Below, in pieces: positions 22,912 through 34,869 of a stretch of 64,000 nucleotides of DNA (positions within the stretch are counted from its first letter, which is position 1; each line of letters begins with the position of its first letter). The position numbers were made by a program, and so were the translations under genes. The notes under the pieces are model-generated. The model worked only from the letters and a program-made list of their open reading frames with translations. It ran no database searches and was not told the origin of the DNA. Source of the DNA: Piezodorus guildinii (Eukaryota; Arthropoda; Insecta; Hemiptera; Pentatomidae); the NCBI GenBank assembly GCA_023052935.1, contig CM041294.1:100571616-100635615 (forward strand), in the 5' to 3' direction.

Positions 22912-23239
22912 GAGGGCATTACTGAGCCATGTAAAGTATGAACTCAATAATTATATTTTGGATTATATTTTAAAAACAAAAAATATTTGTTTCTTGTGAA
23001 AACTTAAACCACGAAACTGGCAAATCCAATGATAATAAATATTTTATTCACCAACACCATAAACAATGATTTAGAATAAAAAGCTAAATCAAGTAATTTG
23101 ATCAGGTCTATGTAATTTTTTTTCCTTTATTTCTTATTGCTGAATTAGTAGAATGAGCCAGCCTAATAATTTAAATTTCTCTTATGTTACTAAGCTCTGA
23201 AGAAATATAATAATTTAAGTTTTTAAAAGAGTATTTTTC

Positions 23240-23672
23240 AGTTTATAAATCTTTGTTACAAATCTGTTACTCCTTGGCTCATATTATCTTTTATAACATT
23301 CTATATTTCCCATATGAGCAGATCTGTTACCTAGAACTCCATTTTGACCAGTGTCTTACGTGGAATCCTCATACTAGACTACTTTTAGATGCCGGTTACG
23401 GCATCTCTTCCTTGAAAAATGATCTAAACTTGCAATCTATTTCTATACTTCAATACAAAAATCTCATTAATATTACCATCATCAGATATATTTGGACAAA
23501 TGGGATGAGATTTTGGACTCAACTCAGTCATCAAATCCTCCGGTATTCCATCCTTGAAATCAATCATTCAGTCGTAATAAGCCTTGAAATCCTAAATGTC
23601 TCTTTTTTTTTTGTTTCCAATAACATCATCCATAAAGAGATCCATAAAGACCAATTATCCCATTGTTTTTGA
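23240..23672 (+). pseudogene. Jockey-type LINE ORF2, C-terminal fragment
   Basis: The frame 23,253-23,672 holds a weathered Jockey thumb/C-terminus. ICYLELHFDQCLTWNPHT corresponds to the family's YLGLxLDxxLTW motif, YKNLINITIIRYIWTNGMRF to its YKxxIxPIWTYGxxLW motif, and a LEIL..IHKEIHKDQLSH stretch to the C-terminal end. No palm or endonuclease is present. It ends only about 320 bp upstream of the first recognised GalNAc-transferase exon, in the same orientation, and is not part of that gene. Confidence 0.72.
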
Positions 23673-23992
23673 AAAGAATAATAAGACCTTTTGTGATGGC
23701 CTTGAGCTCTGCTCACTTTAATAAGTCATTTTAGTGCTACTAATTTTAGTTTCTTCACAAAACATTACAAAGCTAATAATCTTATAGATATTTACTTGTT
23801 GTATTATTGCAATAATGAATAAATAAACAAAATGTTCAATAAAATATTTTATAGTTCATGATAGGAAATTTATTTAAAACCATAAAATTACATAAATAAA
23901 ATTATAGTAAAAATATCACCATTGGGATGAAATATCTCCCAAGAAATAGTAAAAAGGATTTTAGGATTGACAATAATTACCCAAAATTATAG

Positions 23993-24221
23993 ATGATGGT
24001 GAAGCGATAACTTCAGCAAGATGGAACGAGGAAATGGAGGCAGCGTTGTTATTCGATGCTCAAAAACAAATTCCTGGGCTCGGCGACAAGGGTGAAGCTG
24101 TAACATTGTCTCCCTTGGAGGAAGAGAAAGCTGATGCCGTGATGAAGAAAGAAGGTTTCAATCTGATACTTAGCGATAAGATCATGTACAATAGGACCAT
24201 ATTAGACGCAAGGCATCCAGA
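23993..24221 (+). CDS. GalNAc-transferase exon a (stem/N-terminal catalytic edge)
   Basis: The acceptor is TTATAG at 23,987-23,992. The frame enters with two bases of a split codon and is closed upstream by TAA at 23,974. It encodes [11 protein letters not shown] and [15 protein letters not shown], typical of the region before the catalytic domain. The donor is GTAAGT at 24,222. The in-frame ATG at 24,034 is probably not the true start. Confidence 0.88.
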
Positions 24222-27200
24222 GTAAGTATGTTATTAATACCTTCAATCTTCTGTTTGTGATCCTTTTATTTTGTAGGATTTTTAACTTATTACATGGAAG
24301 GGAGTTTCATGTAAGGCATACATTGAAAGAATAGATTCACAATAGCTGCTATCCACCACCTATATATTAAAAGACAATTGTAAAATTAAAATTGTATTAT
24401 TTAATTTTTTATTGTTATCTTTATATAATTTTTTTATTTCTGTTTTTATCCTTGTTTTATTCTTAACCTCTTTAAATGTATTATTGTTGGTTATTGGTTT
24501 AACTTTAAATTTTTATTTTTATGAATTATTATTAATATTTTTAGTTTTTGTGTTTTATATAGATTAACTTAGTACCTTTCCTGTTAGTTTACAATTCAAT
24601 TATAATAATAATTTGGTTAGTGTGCTTATTTATACTTAAGATTTACACCCAACAATCGAGTTTTGGCAAGTTGTAAATAAATTTAAAAAAGAAAACTCAC
24701 AAAATATATGTTTTAACTTAAAGGTTGCAAATTTTGCCTAATTTGAAATTAAGTGATCTTTGGTATTTATAATATTTAATGTAACCATTTTTCATTCTTT
24801 AGGTGCTTGAAACTTAAATACCCTAAGGATCTCCCATCAGCTAGTGTAGTAATTGTATTCACCAATGAAAGGTGGTCCTCTCTGATTAGAACAATCCACA
24901 GTGTCTTTAATAGAACTCCTAAACATTTGCTGAAGGAATTGATACTTGTTGACGATGCAAGTGATCATGGTATGTAACCTTTTGTGTTCGCCTTTCTTTT
25001 ATTTTTTTAATGTTTTTAGTATGTAATTTGATTTATTTATACACGTTATTTTATTATTTCACAAATGTTAGTTTGAATTCTTTGACCATATTTGTTTCAT
25101 TTTTTATTTTCAGAGGAACTGCAAGAAAAATTAGAGTATTACATAGCTACGAGGCTGCCAAAAAAAATTACTCTTGTCAGGTTGCCTAAAAGGTCGGGTT
25201 TGATAAAAGCTAGGCTTGAAGGTGCAAAACAAGCTAAGGGTGACGTTCTAGTTTTCTTAGATGCTCACTGTGAAGTGGGAATTGATTGGTGAGAATAAAT
25301 TTATTATTAACAAATCTAATGAAACCATTTTCCTTATAATTTGATGTACTTAAAATTAATCTTTCTTTATCTTAGCATTCCCAAATTTGTCTGTAGAGCA
25401 GTGAAAATTTAATAATATTACTCTTGATAGTTGCATTAATTGAATTTTGATTGCCAAAGATTAATCAAGGTGAACAAAACCCAATTCATTTTGTTTATTT
25501 ACTCATAAAAAGTTTATAAAAATGAGATCAAATAAGTGATTTCTATTTGGTGGTAAAATAGAAGTGGGTATCTGAAAAGACTGAGATTTTAATAAATAAG
25601 TATATAGATAAATATCTCCTTTTTTCCCCACATGGGTTCGCCTTAGTGGGATAGTGACTTCTACTTGCACTGTAAAATATCCTTATTTCAATTTGAATAA
25701 AGCATTTAAAAAAAAAAGAAAATTTGTTTTGAATTTAGAAAAAAAAATGTTCTGTGGCAGACCAATTTCTGGTTTTAAGAGTAATACTTTTAATTATATG
25801 AAGTCATTGTCTCAAATATTTTACTACCATAAAGTATATGTTAAAATTTTTGGATTTGTCTACCTTCATTGTATAAGTCTGTATAATGTTGAATTGTTTT
25901 ATATAATTTTTTGGGTCACCGTGTTTTGTGAGCATTTATGTTATTTTATAATCATTACTATGTTTAATTCTGCATATATGATTGTATATATGCCTTATAA
26001 TTTTGAGACAATAAAAAATAATTTAGAACATTAGTTGAAACAATTGTGGTCTTGAAAGAGTGGTATGATGCAGTTAGTTTAGTGTGACCATTTGATTTTC
26101 CATGGAAATTATCAATACTAAGTCATGCTCTTATCATTGTAACTTAAGGACGAGAATTCCCAAGTTTACAGACCAGACCAGTGTGGATTCAATTATCACC
26201 TGAGAATGTTAATATTTACTTTATGGCAGTCCAGATAAAAGAATCCAAACCACTATATTATAACCTATAGGCAGTCATATATAAATAAATAATATACGCA
26301 TCCAACCTAGGATCATTAATTTTAATATTAGTAATTCATGAGATAAGGAAAATTTATATATAGTAGTCAGAGTACATCTTATTGATAATTGTCAATGCCT
26401 TGATAATAGTTAACAGTATATTTTATCTTATATTTAGGCTACAACCTCTTCTTGCAAGGATTAAAGAATCAAGAAATTCAGTTGTTGTTCCGATAATTGA
26501 TGTGATCCATGATAAAACTTTTGAATATCAAAACAATGGTGGCTCATTTGACTTCGAACTTGGTGGATTCACATGGAGCGGCCATTTTACATGGATACCA
26601 ATATCACAAGAAGAGGAGCGCAGGCGTGGTACCCCTTATTCTCCAACAAGGTGAGTGGGTTATTTACAACTTCTTCAATTTTACAAAATTTTAATTTCCA
26701 ATTGTTAAAAGATATAGTTTTAAATTATTTTTTATATTTAACATCTCTCATCTTATTCATTTTTTTAAAACTTTCAGTCTCTAATAATTTGTTTGACTTT
26801 TTACGTGATGTTTATTAACAATTCAGGAAATTAGATTTTTAATTGTTTGGGTGTATTTTGAGGTTTTACCTAAAAATAACCATATAGTATAATAATAATA
26901 TTTAGTGGTAGACAAACATTTTTTTTATTAATACCTTATTTGAGAATTTAGATTCAAAGGAGGAAAAGAAATAAAATAAAATTAGGTGTAAGCGATATAA
27001 GGATAAGAAGAAAAATTATGTGATTGACAAATCAACAAATTTCTCTGTCAACAATGAATTTAAGAGATAAGAAAAAAAAACAACCATTTTAATTTTTCAT
27101 TGATGCTTTAATCTTCTAAAACAGAGAATAATTCAAAATATAATGCTGAAATTCAAGATGAAGAGAAAATTAAGGCTCATAAAGATCAACACTGGCATAA

Positions 27201-27582
27201 AAGTCATAGACAAAGACAAAAAAAGAGCGAGTAATTGAATTATTTAACGGATATTTAGCAGTTGTAAAGCATATTCCTAAATGTCTGAATATCCATGAGA
27301 CAAATGGCAGGTCCAAAAAAAAACAAAAAAAAAAAAAGACTGTCTACAGTCACATTCAGATTATGATGACATAATTCAAGATGATGATGTTTTACAATTA
27401 AATGAAAGAAAAATTACAAAACATGCATTCTCAACATAATCTACTTATACAAACATACTCTTCTTTCCAAAAATCAAGAATTTAAAAAAGTTTTCATTTC
27501 TATTGGCAGTCCTTATGACTGCCTGGATTTTTTAATAATTGATATATACCTCTTTTTTATATATTCTCTTTAATTGTCCTTT

Positions 27583-27625
<43 letters not shown>

Positions 27626-27626
27626 A

Positions 27627-27664
<38 letters not shown>

Positions 27665-30600
27665 CACTATACACTCATTATATTCCAGTTGTTTCTTTTT
27701 AGTCCTGATAATAACCCACAATGGGGTTCAAAACAATGGCAGACATTAATCAGTAAAAACTATTTAATTGTTTTTTTACTGATCCTCACCCAGACTAATT
27801 CCTTCCTGCTATTGTTAACAGCCAATTAATTATCTCGATTATTTTCAAAAACCCTTGACATAAATACTTATATTTTGTTTTAAATGTTTAGAACTCCAAC
27901 AATGGCTGGTGGATTATTGGCAATTGATCGACAATACTTTTGGGAGATTGGGTCTTATGATCCTGATATGGACATCTGGGGAGGAGAAAATTTGGAAATG
28001 TCTTTCAGAGTAAGATTACTTTTTAATTTACATTTTTAAAAATAAACAATTATTCTATTAAAAACAGATTAATGAAATATAGAGCACAATATTTTTAAAT
28101 TTTTGCATAATTACTGTAATACTTAGCTTAGGCTATTCAAAAGATTTGTGGGTCACAAGTTCTTAATAAATACAAAATTTGTTTTCTATTTTTTAAAGCA
28201 ATCTTCAGTAGTTTTTCATACTGCTGCATTATACATTACATTGAGTTTATTTATGAATTTCCCTTATGCTCTAGTCTCTCATAATTTTTTTAAAAATAAA
28301 TAATTAAATTGATTTTACAATTTTGTCTTTTTTCCTCTTATGAAAAGAATATATAAATGAATTTCCTCACTTAAATAGTTATTATTCTAGTTATTAAAAC
28401 ACAAACAAATAATATTTTGTCGTTATTGATGTTGACTATTTTTGTTGCCCATTTGTCAATCTGACTGATCCAATAAGTTGTAAGTAGTTCAGATTAGCAC
28501 AAGAGTGGATTTATTTATTTAATATATCAATAAATTATTTCGTTAATAAACAGTAAGACACTTATATTTCTTCCTAAAATTATTCTCTATTATTCTAGGT
28601 ATGGCAGTGTGGTGGATACCTAGAAACAATACCTTGTTCTCGTGTTGGACATATTTTCAGAAATTTCCATCCATATTCATTCCCTGGTAATAAAGATACA
28701 CATGGTATCAATACTGCTAGGATGGCTAAAGTTTGGATGGATGATTATAAAAGGCTTTTCTTCAAGCATCGACCAGAGTTAGAGGTAAGTAGGTTTTTCT
28801 GAAAGTAAATTGAAGCTCGATTGGTCTAGTTTTTGAATTACCTTCATTTAATTTTTAAAAATTTATTTCGGAGTGAGAGTGTTATTTTAATCAAGTTAGT
28901 AAAAACTATGGAATGATATAACTAAAATAAAATAAAAACTTCTATTTATTTAATAGACAAATCATTAAACCCATCAATAGTCAGTCCAACTCAAAACTCA
29001 GTATTTCCCACCCTTTACATAAAATTAATATTTTAAAATAATAATTTAATTCCTACAATTGGGGACAACTGAGAAACCTTACCTTAAGATAACTAACCTT
29101 AATGCCTATGTTATTTGAATATTGGTTGATGACAACAGAGATGTACAGAAAACTATAATAAAAGAGTCAAGTTTTTAAAAACAAAATGCTAAGTAAGTTA
29201 AAAGTAAACAGTAATACAGGTGGAAAGGAAGGAGGGAGGATGAACAGGCTTTGAAGCTAATTTTATTTCCAGTGTTTATGGATAAATAACGCAATATATG
29301 TTCTAGTTCTGAACCAATTTCAATGATCCTTTTTTCATTTTGTAGAAAATTTGACAAAAAAATATGTATATTTTTTTCTCTTTGTTCATCGTGGTGTCTT
29401 GATCTCGAAAACCTTTTCGATTTTTCTATATCTTCAATAATAAACGAGTTTTAGTGGAATTACATCCTTTACAATTTGTGCCTTGAATATATTGGTCAAT
29501 TTTTTTTTTTTTTTCTCTTCCCTTTGCTGATTCTGAAACACTCTACATATTTTTCTTTATCTTCAAAAATAACTGAGTTATGGATGTATTTATGGGTAAA
29601 ATTTCAATTTTTCTTTACTTTTTTATGATTATTCCCTGTTTTTTGGTTAAAAAATACTAATACATTTTTTCTCTTTCTTCAAAAATAACTGAGTTATTGA
29701 ATTAAATCACTTTTAATCGGCTGCCATTTTAAAAACAACCAGCTGATATCAACGACTAGGTGTAAGGATCATCATTGCATGCCCTAGTATTTTTATGGAG
29801 AATAAAAAAAAATTGGTAGTTTCGGAGAAATGCCACTGATGACAAACAAATGGATTTTTTTTTTTATTCGTTATTTGGATTCTATGTATCTTGAAGCGTG
29901 AACCCTTAAATTTTGAGGTGGGAGAGAGTAATTTTTTTTTTTTTTTTTGGTCGATTACTAAGGTTCATTATTGAAAATAATAAACATAAATAAAATAAAT
30001 TATGTGACTTAAAATATACATTCATACAATTTGCTCAGTCTATTCCAAATATTTGAAAGAACAGAATTAAACTTTTGATGTAATTATAAACATTCAGAAA
30101 ATTATTCTCTGGGAGTATGGAAACTTTTTCACTAAACAATAGATTATTGTCTTGTGAACTCGGTACTTTTGAGTGGTGTATCATCCAGTAATTTCTCAGC
30201 TAATTTAAAACAAAAGATCCTTTATGGGTTGCTACTGTACAGTTTATTGAATTTTATTTTAAAGAATGATCCAGGCTAGAAATTATATTTAGTTAAACTG
30301 TTTATATATGGTATACTTATGAAACTTGGTCTCTACTCATTGCAGGACATTGATATTGGAAATATTACTGGTAGAATTGAACTTAGAAAAAAATTGAAAT
30401 GTAAAGATTTTAAATGGTACTTGACTCACATTTATAAGAATAAGTTTGTACTTGATGAGAATGTCCAGGCATATGGAAGAGTAAGTATAATATTACATTT
30501 TTAATATTGCTGATGATGGTTTTCTTCTCTTTTGTTGTATGTATGTATTAAAATTACAGGTTATGACACATGTAAATCGATTGTGCCTTGACGATCTACA

Positions 30601-31636
30601 AAACTCAGAAGAAGAAAAGCATCTTCTAGGTGTCTATTCCTGTCACAATGAACTTTTTATGAGTCAGGTTTGTAAATTTTTGTTTTATTGTTTATTCTCT
30701 TTTCTTAACACTTTTATTTTATCCATAAATATAATTGTTGTGATTTAAAAGTTTCACACGGTATTATTATTTGAAGGATATTTTTACAATTGTCTCTTAA
30801 ACTGATAATCCTATTAAATGGTTAAAATACGGTACTGTCAAATCTCTAGACAATGGACAATCACGGCCCTCTCCCTTGTTTCCTTATAGTATCTCAATAA
30901 AGTGATATTTCCCAAAGTGATTGACTTTAAATAGGTCTGACAGAGTTTTTTAAGCATAAATGATACCCCATCTATATTGCACCCGTTTGGAGCAAGGGTG
31001 GGTCCACTAATGATAATATATATATTCATAAAATAAGGAAACAACAGGATATATTATAATATACCTATTATTAAAATATTTCTTATAAAAAAATTTATGA
31101 TCTTTGATATTCACACTTCACATTTTTTCCATTATCATCATCATTTGCTGGAACATGTTTTCTACTCTATCTGAATACTCTTTTTTCCTTGGTCCTCCAT
31201 ATTATTTGCTCACAAAACACTTAAAAACTTATTAAACTATAAATTGTGCACTGATTGTCATTGTCTTAATTCTTTAACGAATAAGGCCCACATTGGGTGC
31301 CAAATTATATAATATACTTATAATTAAAATATTCCTTATAAAATATTTAATTAAACACTATTTACTTCATTAAAATTCATTTTACTCTCAGGGTATGGGT
31401 AATTGACAATCAGGCAGAATTTTTTTAATTATAATAATAACTTACAAAAATAATAATAATTACTCCTTGCATCCAAGATGGATGCTACGTTTGGAAACTA
31501 ACACCCCACTTAGAAGTTGTTAATTTTACTTTTAATCTGATTTTTAGCCTGCCTCATATAATATTCATATAATACATAAATAAATATATATATTTTATTT
31601 TAAAAATGGGTATATTACATATATTATATATATATA

Positions 31637-31681
<45 letters not shown>

Positions 31682-33363
31682 ATGTACTAAATCCTTCATT
31701 TTCAATTTCAGTTTTATTCATTAAGCAATGCCGGTGAATTGAGAAGAGAATTTTTATGTGCTGAAGTTAGTACTGCCAAGATGGAAGTTGAAATGTATAA
31801 GTGTCATGGAGGTCACAATCAGAAATGGACATACACTTCTGTAAGTTACACTTATTAATAAAATTAACTATACAATATTTTATTTTTTTATTTTTATTTT
31901 CAATAATTAATAATTGTAACTGGTAGAACTACTATGGATCTCAGAGACAATGCTGCAAGAATGGAGTGAGTTTTTAATTGTACCAATTTTAAAAAAGAAG
32001 AGAGACTCAACTGATTGCAGGAACTTTAGGGGAATCAGCTTACTAAATTCTGGGTACAAGGTGTTCTCAATCGCATTGTATAACTGCTTAATTCTATGTG
32101 TGGAATCACAACTCAGAGAATACCAAGGTGGATTTAGAGCCAATCATTCCACTATTCTTATTTTGACAGATGAAGGAGAAAATGAATGAGTTTAATAACC
32201 GCATGTGGCTACTCTTCATAGACTACAAAGCTACATATGACTCAGTCATTAGGAAAGAGTGGGTAGGGTCAAAGTTGGCGGAATGATCGGAGACTCATTC
32301 CCAGTGAGCCCAAGGGGATTCTCTTCCCTCTCTACTATTCAACGTAGTCCTAAATGCAGTTATAAAAAGATCAGGGCTGATGTCCCAAGGAACGATCTTT
32401 AACAAGATGACACAAATAATGCCATATGCAGATGATATTGTCATTGCAGGAAGATTAAAAAAAAAACATAAAATATGTATTCACAGTGCTTGAGATAGAA
32501 GGGAGAAAAATGGGTCTTAAGATTAAAGAAGACAGAATGATTTTAATTCTGAGGAAGAAGAATCCAGCTCACCCACAGAGACACTATATAATTGAGAACT
32601 ATAGATTTGAGTCTGTCAAAAGCGTTCAATAATTTGGATCAATAATCAATGCTGCCTTGGATGAGGAAGAAGAAATGAAGCACAAGATAATGACAGCAAA
32701 TTAATTGATCCTATTTCAGTCTATCTATACTTTTCAGAAGTAGACTACTCAAGCTGAAAAGTGGCACAATCAAGCTGACTGTAAAGAACGCTCGTCTGAC
32801 CCTTTTTTACTTATGCATTTGAAACCTGGACTTAGAGAAGAGCTTCAGCTGACTGCATCGACAGGTTTGAAAGGAAGATCCTAGGGTGTATATATGAGTC
32901 TGTAGAGGGAAATGGTGTGTTTCGACTCCCATAAAACACAGAGCTGCCACTCACTTTACAATGACTTGAGTGTTTCCCAGTTTATAAGAGTATAGCGAAT
33001 TAGGTGGATGGGCCACGTTATCAGAATGGATGAAGAAAGATCAGTGAGAAGACTGTGCAATGGAAACCATGATGAATGACTGAAAGAAAGATGGAAAGAT
33101 AGCGTCTCTGAGGAGTATCTATTAAAGAAAGCGGGAATATCTGTGAAGCGTGCTACTGACAGAGAGGACTGGGGAAGAGCCATTGAGCTGGCTTTAGGCT
33201 TTATGCATCTGTCACGCTGATAATAAGTATTTTCAATAATGAATCTTTTTAATCGATCCAGAAAAAAAACACCTAAAAATTTGAGGTCTTACTTTTTAAA
33301 TGTTTAAAATATTTAATGTCATTGTTAACATTCCTGGTTTGTCTTTCTTTAATTCTTTGATTA

Positions 33364-33399
<36 letters not shown>

Positions 33400-33730
33400 A
33401 AATAACATATTCATATGATATATAAAAAATAAAAAAAATGATATAACTCCCCAAAACTGCCATATAATATAATAAAAGTTCCATGTCCAATTTTTTTTCT
33501 TAGACCTATTTTTCACTATAAACTATTTTTTTAAGTGTTATTTTTAATTTCTATTGTGTATAACAAAATTTTTAGTATTGCTGATTCATTTGTTTCAGAA
33601 CAAAGCTCTCATGCATATTGACACAAGGCTTTGTTTGGATTCTGAAGGGACTTGGTCTGGGAAGCCAGTGAAAGTTTCACCCTGCAATAATTCAAAAACC
33701 CAGAGATGGTCTTGGGAGTTCCTGACCTAG
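23993..33730 (+). CDS. polypeptide N-acetylgalactosaminyltransferase (5' end missing)
   Basis: Golgi type II membrane enzyme of the GalNAc-T/pgant family. It transfers GalNAc from UDP-GalNAc to Ser/Thr, the first step of mucin-type O-glycosylation. Ten exons join in phase into about 530 residues: 23993-24221, 24803-24969, 25114-25288, 26438-26650, 27892-28009, 28599-28784, 30346-30480, 30560-30667, 31712-31840, 33599-33730. All introns are GT-AG. Counting from the split first codon, the sequence shows LVDDASD at about 125, the metal-binding DAH (182-184), WGGENLE (291-297) and CSRVGHIFR with its conserved His (319). A ricin-type lectin domain covers about 405-530. The residues expected for catalysis are present. 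The cytosolic tail, membrane anchor and part of the stem are missing, so 5' exon(s) lie further upstream or outside the window. I cannot name the family member. An AATAAA occurs near 33,904. Confidence 0.95.
24803..24969 (+). CDS. GalNAc-transferase exon b (start of GT-A fold)
   Basis: It encodes [20 protein letters not shown] through the nucleotide-binding LVDDASD motif. Phase 2 in, phase 1 out; the donor is GTATGT. Confidence 0.95.
25114..25288 (+). CDS. GalNAc-transferase exon c (DxH motif)
   Basis: It encodes [18 protein letters not shown] and VFLDAHCEV, where Asp and His bind the metal/UDP-sugar. The donor is GTGAGA. Confidence 0.96.
26438..26650 (+). CDS. GalNAc-transferase exon d
   Basis: It encodes the central catalytic segment ([19 protein letters not shown] to PYSPTR). 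The preceding 1.15-kb intron holds a 126-codon open frame (25,654-26,034) without family resemblance. Confidence 0.95.
27584..27664. repeat. compound palindromic microsatellite (CA)n(TA)n(TG)n
   Basis: A CA tract, a short TA tract and a GT tract follow one another, so the whole block is self-complementary. It lies in a GalNAc-transferase intron. The 96-codon frame over it is a by-product. Confidence 0.93.
27703..27812 (+). repeat. hammerhead-like family, intronic copy
   Basis: CCTGATAATAACCC, a short loop, GGGGTTC, then AAAAC. The tail ends CTCACCCAGACTAATTCCTT. It aligns over about 105 bp with 42,342-42,447 (CTGATGA..GAAAC..ACCCGGACTAATTCCTT) but has mutated core boxes. Confidence 0.65.
27892..28009 (+). 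CDS. GalNAc-transferase exon e (Gal/GalNAc-T motif)
   Basis: It encodes [19 protein letters not shown] and [13 protein letters not shown], the acceptor/Gal-type signature. Confidence 0.97.
28599..28784 (+). CDS. GalNAc-transferase exon f (third metal ligand)
   Basis: It encodes [20 protein letters not shown], with the conserved His after RVG, then [19 protein letters not shown]. Phase 0 on both sides. Confidence 0.97.
29375..29990 (-). repeat. repeat D copy in a GalNAc-transferase intron
   Basis: Inverted relative to the gene. The head block lies near 29,815-29,845 (GTAGTTTCGGAGAAATGCCA). Three monomers (TTCAAAAATAACTGAGTTAT type) lie near 29,440, 29,570 and 29,685. Confidence 0.7.
30346..30480 (+). 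CDS. GalNAc-transferase exon g (end of catalytic domain)
   Basis: It encodes the [20 protein letters not shown] segment that closes the catalytic domain in this family, and the linker to the lectin domain. Confidence 0.95.
30560..30667 (+). CDS. GalNAc-transferase exon h (lectin alpha repeat)
   Basis: It encodes NRLCLDDLQ and LGVYSCHN, the CLD and SCHN signatures of the first ricin-B repeat. It is separated from exon g by an intron of only 79 bp. Confidence 0.94.
31618..31682. repeat. (AT)n microsatellite
   Basis: AT dinucleotide tract just upstream of the acceptor of the lectin beta-repeat exon. Confidence 0.95.
31712..31840 (+). CDS. GalNAc-transferase exon i (lectin beta repeat)
   Basis: It encodes FLCAEVST and [13 protein letters not shown]. 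The sugar-contact triplet usually CLD is CAE here, so this repeat may bind GalNAc weakly or not at all. Confidence 0.94.
31917..33225 (+). pseudogene. decayed LINE in the last GalNAc-transferase intron
   Basis: Sense-oriented to the host gene. The frame 31,950-32,189 has reverse-transcriptase motifs ([20 protein letters not shown], then GISLLN and [12 protein letters not shown]). Further pieces are [10 protein letters not shown] near 32,220 and the catalytic box [12 protein letters not shown] near 32,420. A weathered thumb follows, and a C-terminal end ([15 protein letters not shown]) lies near 33,160-33,200. Numerous stops and frameshifts are present and the endonuclease is missing. The C-terminal ending resembles RTE-like or other insect LINEs; I cannot fix the clade. 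Confidence 0.82.
33367..33398. repeat. (TA)n microsatellite
   Basis: Simple TA tract inside the last GalNAc-transferase intron. Confidence 0.9.
33599..33730 (+). CDS. GalNAc-transferase last exon (lectin gamma repeat, stop)
   Basis: It encodes TRLCLDSEG and [10 protein letters not shown], then TAG at 33,728. The preceding 1.76-kb intron contains a decayed LINE. Confidence 0.95.
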   Translation, partial: NKALMHIDTRLCLDSEGTWSGKPVKVSPCNNSKTQRWSWEFLT

Positions 33731-34650
33731 TATAACTTCATGTCTACATTTCTTTTGTGATCTTGGATGATATAATGAATTGTGATACTATTTAATGACG
33801 TCGAGAACATTATTTTCTTGAGGGAAATAATTATATTTTTAATAAGTCAAATGGCATAGACATTTCTCATCATTAGTTTTATGAAGAACCTAGCTTTAGA
33901 GTAAATAAAAAATTCTTTGGACAATAGCTAAAAAGGGAGATTTTTTTGAAAATATATTTTTATATATCTTAGAGAGAAGTGAAAAAAAAAACAAACAAAA
34001 AACACATTGATGGAATTGAAGACATGTAGAATTTAATTAGAATTGAGAAATATTTCCTTCTGATAAAACTAAATTAGCATTGAAAATTTTTATTTTTATA
34101 AATTCAAGGATAACTGTTCCAGAAAATAAATTATATTTATCCTGAAAGTCATCTCTTCAATGTTTAAAAGATATTATTGTCTTATCTATCTTATATTATT
34201 AAGTTGGTCACAGTATCTTAAGGAAGGATATAGTTCTAGTTTATAAATAATTAACATTATTTTTAAAACTATTATCTGGATGCATCAGATGGGATGCCAA
34301 CTTTTCTTTATTGCATTTATAAATCATGAATGAATGTAATATATTTTTATTAATTTACCAAAATACTTAGAGTTGGGTACACATTGACTGTATTTTATGT
34401 TTTAAATTTCTACTGTCATTATGACTGAAATATAATTTATTATGGAATATAGAAAAATTTCACACTTCTCTATTTAAAATTGTATCAAAATCAAATTGAA
34501 CAGATTTAATTCAGATGTTCAGAAATATGAAACTTTTATAAAAAGTAATAAAAGTCTAAAAAAAACTATCAATAGTCTTTGATTGGTCTATTGGTTATTG
34601 AAGAACTTTAATTTTTAATGAATTTGTGACATATTCAATCATACCATTGA

Positions 34651-34867
34651 TAGATGAGGAAGATGGTTGGGGGTGCGGTCATAAATTAAAACACACAATT
34701 AAAAATAAGCGTTATTTTAATTATGTGCCGACGTTTCGGCCTACAATGTGGGCCTTCATTGTAGGCCCACATTGTAGGCCGAAACGTCGGCACATAATTA
34801 AAATAACGCTTATTTTTAATTGTGTGTTTTAATTTATGACCGCACCCCCAACCATCTTCCTCATCTA
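34651..34867. repeat. perfect 105-bp palindrome made of two hammerhead-like units
   Basis: Arms 34,651-34,755 and 34,763-34,867 are exact inverted copies by eye, with a 7-base centre. Read outward from the centre, each arm has a GGCC/GGCC hairpin, GAAACGTCGGC and an AT-rich middle, then the tail GACCGCACCCCCAACCATC. It lies about 0.9 kb downstream of the GalNAc-transferase stop. The opposed 60-odd-codon open frames on both strands are the same sequence and not genes. Confidence 0.95.
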
Positions 34868-34869
34868 AT

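Noticed and set aside
24034..24225. ATG at 24,034 as the true start of the GalNAc-transferase
   Set aside because: The frame is open and family-like upstream to a splice acceptor at 23,992, and family members need an N-terminal membrane anchor.
25654..26034. 126-codon plus-strand frame in an intron
   Set aside because: Phe/Tyr/Ile-rich composition typical of AT-rich noise; no motif and no splice fit with the gene.
27120..27480. Lysine/glutamate-rich stretch in an intron that looked coding
   Set aside because: Only short frames without a recognisable motif; probably AT-rich intron or old transposon debris.
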